Of a stretch of 10,961 nucleotides of DNA, positions 6,458 through 10,961 are shown piece after piece (positions within the stretch are counted from its first letter, which is position 1; every line of letters begins with the position of its first letter). The position numbers and the translations under genes are program-made. The stretch comes from Amoebophrya sp. AT5.2 (lineage: Eukaryota; Sar; Dinophyceae; Syndiniales; Amoebophryaceae): positions 1 to 10,961 of the forward strand of contig RXOD01006207.1 of the NCBI GenBank assembly GCA_005223375.1. Direction: 5' to 3'. The notes under the pieces are model-generated. The model was given only the letters and a program-made list of their open reading frames with translations. It made no database searches and was not told the DNA's origin.

Positions 6458-9400
6458 TTAGATGCGCGTCAACTCGACCACAGCAGGAAAGTGCATAAAC
6501 CTCTCCATGGGGTTCGGACACCTCTCCCGGAAGGCCGCGAGCACGTCCTCGTCGATCCAAAATGGCGAAGGACGCTTCAGCGACAGCATTGCAGCGGGGT
6601 CGCGCTTCACGGCTTGAATCACGACTTGTTTGTTCTGGTGCACTTTGTGGTCTTCGGGCAGTCGTTCGAAGATGAAGTTGTCCTCGTCGAGCTCCATAAC
6701 GAGACGCAGAAGATCGTCATCCTCGCGGAGCTCCTCGGTCGGCAACAAGAAGAAGAGATAGCGGTAGTCCGGAAGAAAATTTAAAACCGCTTCTTTAGCC
6801 CAGCCGCAGAACCGTTCCAAGTACTGAAGCAAAAAACGTTCGACAATTTCATGGCGACGCGGCGGAGGATTCACCTTGTTAAGCGTAGCGCCATATTTTC
6901 GTGGCGTGGCATCATGCTGCTGCGCGACGCATCTAGCCGCAGTGCCGAGTACTGCACGACTCTGCTGGAGGTCCAACGATGCGTACTGCACAGCTGCACC
7001 ACACGACGAGACGGCAGCGGTCACGGCTTCATTGTCGGCTTGCAGAGCGCTCCCGGCGCGTCTCAAAAGAGGCCCGCAACACCTGAGGGCAAACAAAACC
7101 AGGTCGCGATCAGCACACCGAAAGAGTTCAAGTACAGCATTTTCGTCAGAAAACGCGCCTCGCTCTTCTGCCGTAAAGTCTGTCATGTTCAGTTTCTTTC
7201 TCTCCGCGTTGAGGATGTCCACTTGGAGCGTATCCGCAACTAGAACCAGAAGAGTGCAATTCGAATCCCAGGAGGGCCTCGAGCCCAGACATGCAGCGCC
7301 GGTTGCAAATCTGCCAAATCTGCACCACGAATCCCCATCGCGATGCCACGGTGAATGCGAATGGGACAGCTCGACGCAGGCAGCTTTCATTACCAGTTGG
7401 AAGAAGGAAGGATCCTCCAACAGTTTGGTGGTGTAGCATGCGCGTGTTTTCTTGGCACGACTGCTGGATGGTAGGTACAGCCACGGCATGGCCTTCGCCA
7501 CGCGACGGCAGAGCTTTGGGTCACGTCCGACGAGGTCTGCTCGCACGTTCGCCGGTGGAGAAAGTCTGTCGTTGGTCTCGCCGTAGAGAAATTCGCGCAG
7601 AAGTATCTGCCACGATGTCGTCATCCGGTGCAGTTGGTGCGGAGAGTAGTCGCCGAAATAGTACCGCTCCATTTCGTTGCGGATGGCCATCATTTTTTCC
7701 AAAGCTGTCACTAAGGACACGCTGTCGCCCCTTAGTGTGTCCGATGCGTGGAGGAACGCCCAAGCGTCTCGCACAACTGCCGTCATAACTATTTCTGGGT
7801 CGGCGCGTAGGCGAAGACTTGCGAATTTCAGGCTTGTAGGATCGTGCTCCACCGCTAGCCGGACCACCTCGAAATTGTCGCGCCCAGAACAGTCGCCAGC
7901 CATTTCTAGAAGCCGCGTCCGATCCGATGTTCCCTCGATCTCCAGATCAGCCCAGTCGTAACGACGCTTACCGGAATCAAAAACCATATTCCACCACGAA
8001 CCATCTTCGTATGTATTGAATGCGAACTGTACTTCATCCTGGTGCAGCTTGCAGCCCTTTCCACAGCGATGCTCAAGAAGACCCCTGAAGTCCACTAGCT
8101 CCGGAAACCCAACGAAAGCGAACGGATCGTGATTGTCTTTGGTGCTTACAGTATGGCCTGGATGACGCCTCGCTACCGTATCGAACGTTTGCTTGGGCAT
8201 TATCGCGGCACGTACGTCTTTCAACCGGCGCAGCGCAGCAATCAGCACGTCCATGCCCTTGTCTTCCGGAATACCGCGGCCATAGAAGTATCTGACTGCG
8301 TATGGATTCTGTTGAATTGCGACTTTTGCGATGTCCCAATCCCCCAGCAACTCTTCCGCCGCATACTTTACCGCGAGTCCATTTGTGCTTGCGCATAGCA
8401 TCACAAAGCCTTTGTCTGCAACGAGTTCTACATTGCGAACGGCATATAACATAGCCGGGAGTCCGTCTCGCTTGGCGACGGCCTCGAGAACAGCACGGCT
8501 CGTCCACAATTTTCGTGACGCGTACTGGATGGCCCACGGTTTGTGAGAAACCGCCAGGTGGACAAGGTCTGGATCCGCCCGCAGCGCTCCCGAGCAGTAC
8601 TTCAGCGCCCAACCGCACTGCTTGATAGCAATGGTAGCTAAGTCTCGGTCTGTTCCGCGTAAACGGCGTGACGCATATCGAAGAGCTCGCCAGTCAGCGC
8701 ATACAGCGACAGTAGCCAGGTCTAAGTCGTCTCGCAAAGATGAAGCGACGTAGCGAAGGGCAAGACCGTTGACGGAGCATGCTAGTAATGAGCGACATTT
8801 GCTCTGCGCAAACAGCTGCGCCTGCGGTATCAGCAGCGGATCCGTTGCCGTAGTGGTTGATGCTTCCGAAAAGCGCCTCACACAAGATCGCACGAATATC
8901 TCACTCTCCGCCCATTCTGGATAAAGCGTCGCAATTCGATCGAGAAGAAAACCTTGCTCGTACATGTTCGGCTCGCGCTGATAGACCGGATGCCCCATGC
9001 GTGTGGTCCACCTGCCGGTCCCGTTGTCCTGTTCTCCGTCATATACGACTCCCTCCCAATCGCGGTCGTAGCCACACACATACGGACATCGCTGAGCTAT
9101 TGCGGCGTTTTCGATTATGCAGAGGCGCTTGATTCGTGCGGCCTGCTCAATCTCATTTTGATTTCGGACGGCGTGATCTCTTCTTCTCGCAGCACGCGGA
9201 TTTTCTTCAAGCTGTTGCTTGGCTCGCTCCTCTTCGTCAGAAACTACAGACTCTTCATCACAGTTTGGCTCATCCGGCTCCGATAGATCGTCGTCATCCC
9301 AAGGCAAAAAGTCGGTTTCCACGTCGGAGCTTATATCTTTCTGCCTGCAGATCGCTTCGGAATGATCGAAAGGGCATGTGGTTGTTGCGTCGACGTAGGG

Positions 9401-10363
9401 AAATTGTCCATATGGAAGTTGCGATGCGAAATTCTTCGCTTTCAGGCGACGGCGCCCGGTATGCTTTTGGTGGATCTCTCCGCCGACGGTGTGCGCCCCC
9501 CACTCGATTGCTCGTTCGAGCTCTCTCCTGACTACGTCATCCGCTTCCGAGGCTCGAAAGTCAAAGAAAACCGTGAGACTTTGACTTGGTGCGCTGCCAA
9601 AAAAATCGCCGCTGACAAATACTTCGCCGTGCCGTTGTTCTTTGCGATCAAATGTTGACAACAAGGCTCGTACGTCCGCGGTGGGATCGCGAAACACTAA
9701 ACCCAGTCCCACGTCGACTGTCTTGCTTTGGCCTGGAGCTCCCGGCGTATCGGTCGTGTCATTGCTCGGAAGTCTACTGGTACTGACACTTGCTTCGTCG
9801 TCCAGGATCAGGTAGTCGCTCTCTTCGATGTGACCGCGAGACTCCGGCTGCAGGACATTCTGCGGCAGCAGATTCCAGGGTGAGGAGGACCTTTCGATTT
9901 CGTTCTTGCTCGGGCCGGTAATTCTGGCATCAGCACTTCTCGCGGTTGGATTCCACGGAGAGCTAACGCCTGCTCCTGTAGTTGTCGCCAACGCGGGCTC
10001 ACCGCCAAGCCCGCCATTAAAACAAGTGTCGCCCATCGCCATACCACTTGCACCAGTCATTTCCGTGGCGCTGTCTTGCTCGCAACCCCGAGGGCCGCGC
10101 GGCGAACCGGATAGAAAAAAGCAATGCTCCACCGCCGGCTTGCCAGTCGCCGCCTCGACGGCGTCCATGATTCGCGACAGCGGAAAGTACTCCGTTTTTT
10201 TTATCTGCAGCGAGCGAACAGTCGTCGCCCTTTCTGTTTCCGGAGCCGGACGACCGCTCACGCCGAAATCGGATGCGGATCCCTTGTTCTCGTGCTCATC
10301 TTTCCAAGAACACTCCACGATCACTTCGCCCACTACGTTTCTCACACGCAGAAAAATCGGCAT
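6458..10363 (-). CDS. DUF4116-repeat protein with ubiquitin-like N-terminus
   Basis: The longest frame in the window gives 1301 residues from the ATG at 10363 to TAA at 6460-6458. The frame is open to 10390, but only a TTG lies upstream, so the ATG is preferred. Residues 1-90 resemble a ubiquitin-like fold with a disordered insertion (IFLRVRN, GEVIVECSW, then a helix and HCFFLSG). Residues 90-350 look mostly disordered. An acidic stretch at about 354-380 (PWDDDDLSEPDEP) is followed by basic residues. Helical repeats of about 25 residues with the pattern W/G-A-L-x-Y-A-S-x-x-L-R-x-D occur in three groups: about 530-694, 839-891 and 1095-1143. The first holds units such as GWALKYCSGALRADPDL and GLAVKYAAEELLGDWDI. 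This pattern is typical of DUF4116, a family without a known biochemical function, thought to be a helical protein-binding scaffold. A non-repeat insert at about 770-818 contains GSWWNMVFDSG. The gene appears intronless or has in-frame introns, unlike its neighbours. Confidence 0.85.
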   Translation of the reverse strand: MPIFLRVRNVVGEVIVECSWKDEHENKGSASDFGVSGRPAPETERATTVRSLQIKKTEYFPLSRIMDAVEAATGKPAVEHCFFLSGSPRGPRGCEQDSATEMTGASGMAMGDTCFNGGLGGEPALATTTGAGVSSPWNPTARSADARITGPSKNEIERSSSPWNLLPQNVLQPESRGHIEESDYLILDDEASVSTSRLPSNDTTDTPGAPGQSKTVDVGLGLVFRDPTADVRALLSTFDRKEQRHGEVFVSGDFFGSAPSQSLTVFFDFRASEADDVVRRELERAIEWGAHTVGGEIHQKHTGRRRLKAKNFASQLPYGQFPYVDATTTCPFDHSEAICRQKDISSDVETDFLPWDDDDLSEPDEPNCDEESVVSDEEERAKQQLEENPRAARRRDHAVRNQNEIEQAARIKRLCIIENAAIAQRCPYVCGYDRDWEGVVYDGEQDNGTGRWTTRMGHPVYQREPNMYEQGFLLDRIATLYPEWAESEIFVRSCVRRFSEASTTTATDPLLIPQAQLFAQSKCRSLLACSVNGLALRYVASSLRDDLDLATVAVCADWRALRYASRRLRGTDRDLATIAIKQCGWALKYCSGALRADPDLVHLAVSHKPWAIQYASRKLWTSRAVLEAVAKRDGLPAMLYAVRNVELVADKGFVMLCASTNGLAVKYAAEELLGDWDIAKVAIQQNPYAVRYFYGRGIPEDKGMDVLIAALRRLKDVRAAIMPKQTFDTVARRHPGHTVSTKDNHDPFAFVGFPELVDFRGLLEHRCGKGCKLHQDEVQFAFNTYEDGSWWNMVFDSGKRRYDWADLEIEGTSDRTRLLEMAGDCSGRDNFEVVRLAVEHDPTSLKFASLRLRADPEIVMTAVVRDAWAFLHASDTLRGDSVSLVTALEKMMAIRNEMERYYFGDYSPHQLHRMTTSWQILLREFLYGETNDRLSPPANVRADLVGRDPKLCRRVAKAMPWLYLPSSSRAKKTRACYTTKLLEDPSFFQLVMKAACVELSHSHSPWHRDGDSWCRFGRFATGAACLGSRPSWDSNCTLLVLVADTLQVDILNAERKKLNMTDFTAEERGAFSDENAVLELFRCADRDLVLFALRCCGPLLRRAGSALQADNEAVTAAVSSCGAAVQYASLDLQQSRAVLGTAARCVAQQHDATPRKYGATLNKVNPPPRRHEIVERFLLQYLERFCGWAKEAVLNFLPDYRYLFFLLPTEELREDDDLLRLVMELDEDNFIFERLPEDHKVHQNKQVVIQAVKRDPAAMLSLKRPSPFWIDEDVLAAFRERCPNPMERFMHFPAVVELTRI

Positions 10364-10739
10364 GTTGGCGGTAGCCCTCGTGGCTGGCAAATGCCATTTT
10401 TTTTTATTGTAATTGCAATGAATTGCTTACCGAAAAATTATACTTATTTTTTCGCTGTTTCTGTTAGTGTTTCAGTTTCTCCTGAGATAAATAGCCACAC
10501 CGACACCCACGAGCACAAATAAAAGACCTGAGATAGAGCAGTGCCAGAGCCTGAGCATTTACATTTGTGAACTCAAATTTGGAAAGCTGTCTTTGAATTT
10601 ATGATCGTCACGGATACGATGAATATCACCGACATCATCATGAAAGAATTCATGACTCGCCACGTATACGGAAAAAAAAAAAAAAATATGATGAAGACAC
10701 ATTAGCAGCACACTGGCAAGAAATCGAGTGACTGTGGAT
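10364..10739. promoter_or_regulatory. AT-rich upstream region of the DUF4116 gene
   Basis: This is the 5' flank of the DUF4116 gene on the minus strand. Close to the start it holds an inverted repeat (CGAAAAAT...TATTTTTTCG, about 10431-10454) with the ATAAGTATAATTTTT element between 10448 and 10433, plus a poly-A tract just before an upstream ATG at 10397. A run of 15 A lies on the plus strand at 10672-10686. No conventional TATA box can be assigned with confidence. The region is called regulatory from position and composition only. Confidence 0.35.
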
Positions 10740-10939
10740 CCAGCACAACATCACCTGTTTGATGAAGCTACTCCCGCAGCAGGACGGTCACGCTTTCGCG
10801 TACCGTCGTGTCTGTGACCACGGTATCCGCCACGATTGGTTGACAACGCAGTTGTTAGTTGAGGACAACAGGCTTCAGCCCCTCACTCAGCATCCTTGCC
10901 ATTCTCAAAGTATCTATAATTCGATCAAAGTATAAACTA
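10740..10939 (+). repeat. Long direct repeat, right copy
   Basis: This copy is about 200 bp and lies upstream of the DUF4116 gene, in the same orientation as 5827-6006. It shares the long identical blocks of the left copy and the closing CAAAGTATA pair. It carries an extra 14-bp block within its middle (around CACGATTGGTTGAC). The two copies enclose the whole DUF4116 gene with about 4.7 kb between them. Confidence 0.9.
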
Positions 10940-10961
10940 TACAATAGAGGTGTGCCCAGTG

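Noticed and set aside
10364..10390. Start of the DUF4116 protein at 10390
   Set aside because: That codon is TTG; the first ATG in frame is at 10363, the likely start for a eukaryotic gene.
6851..10412. Several plus-strand and alternative minus-strand frames within the DUF4116 gene
   Set aside because: The minus-strand main frame shows family repeats across its length, so the others are shadows.
10601..10705. 34-codon plus-strand open frame with a Lys run
   Set aside because: The Lys run comes from the A15 homopolymer, the frame is short, and no other coding sign exists.
5827..10939. LTR retrotransposon bounded by the direct repeats
   Set aside because: The interior encodes a DUF4116 protein; I see no reverse transcriptase, integrase or gag-like sequence, and the repeats do not have TG...CA ends.
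1..10961. tRNA, rRNA, CRISPR arrays and a dinoflagellate spliced-leader sequence
   Set aside because: I looked by eye for these and found no cloverleaf, ribosomal block, regular spaced repeat or full spliced-leader match; a CCGTAGCC at about 4110 on the plus strand does not continue as the leader.

Overview
This window looks like nuclear DNA from a single-celled eukaryote, probably a protist. Reading frames on the minus strand break off and resume in another frame, and each break sits at a plausible GT...AG boundary where the phase fits. Several of these introns are very small (30, 37, 61, 73 and 82 nt). The best recognisable protein family, DUF4116-type repeats, is known to me mainly from protists and algae, with large expansions in dinoflagellate-type genomes. 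An alveolate or dinoflagellate-lineage source, possibly a small-intron parasite of the Syndiniales type, is therefore a reasonable guess, but the sequence does not prove it. I see no bacterial operon structure, tRNA, rRNA or CRISPR.

Layout. Every gene I can support is on the minus strand, so the order of reading is right to left. At the right end (10740-10939) is one copy of a roughly 190-bp repeat. Next comes an AT-rich upstream region and then a 1301-codon open reading frame (10363 to 6458) for a DUF4116-repeat protein with a ubiquitin-like start. After it come an AT-rich intergenic stretch (about 6007-6457), the second direct copy of the repeat (5827-6006) and a possible exon remnant overlapping it (5718-5945). 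The left half holds spliced genes of unknown function: one at 5495-4958, one at 4804-4169 with hydrophobic segments, one at 4035-2795 with a Ser/Gly/Gln/Pro-rich middle and a Lys/Ala/Pro-rich tail, a small gene around 2651-2328, and a multi-exon gene from 1923 that runs off the left edge through G-rich low-complexity sequence.

How they relate. I cannot assign a pathway. The three units between 5495 and 2795 can be joined through phase-compatible GT...AG introns into one frame of 738 codons including the stop, so they may be one gene rather than three. The DUF4116 gene lies between two same-direction copies of the repeat. That is the most interesting architecture here: it could be a duplicated or moved cassette, or the remains of a tandem gene array.

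Limits. All exon boundaries were worked out by hand from frame, phase and GT/AG positions, without transcripts or homology searches. Names are given only where I recognise the family.
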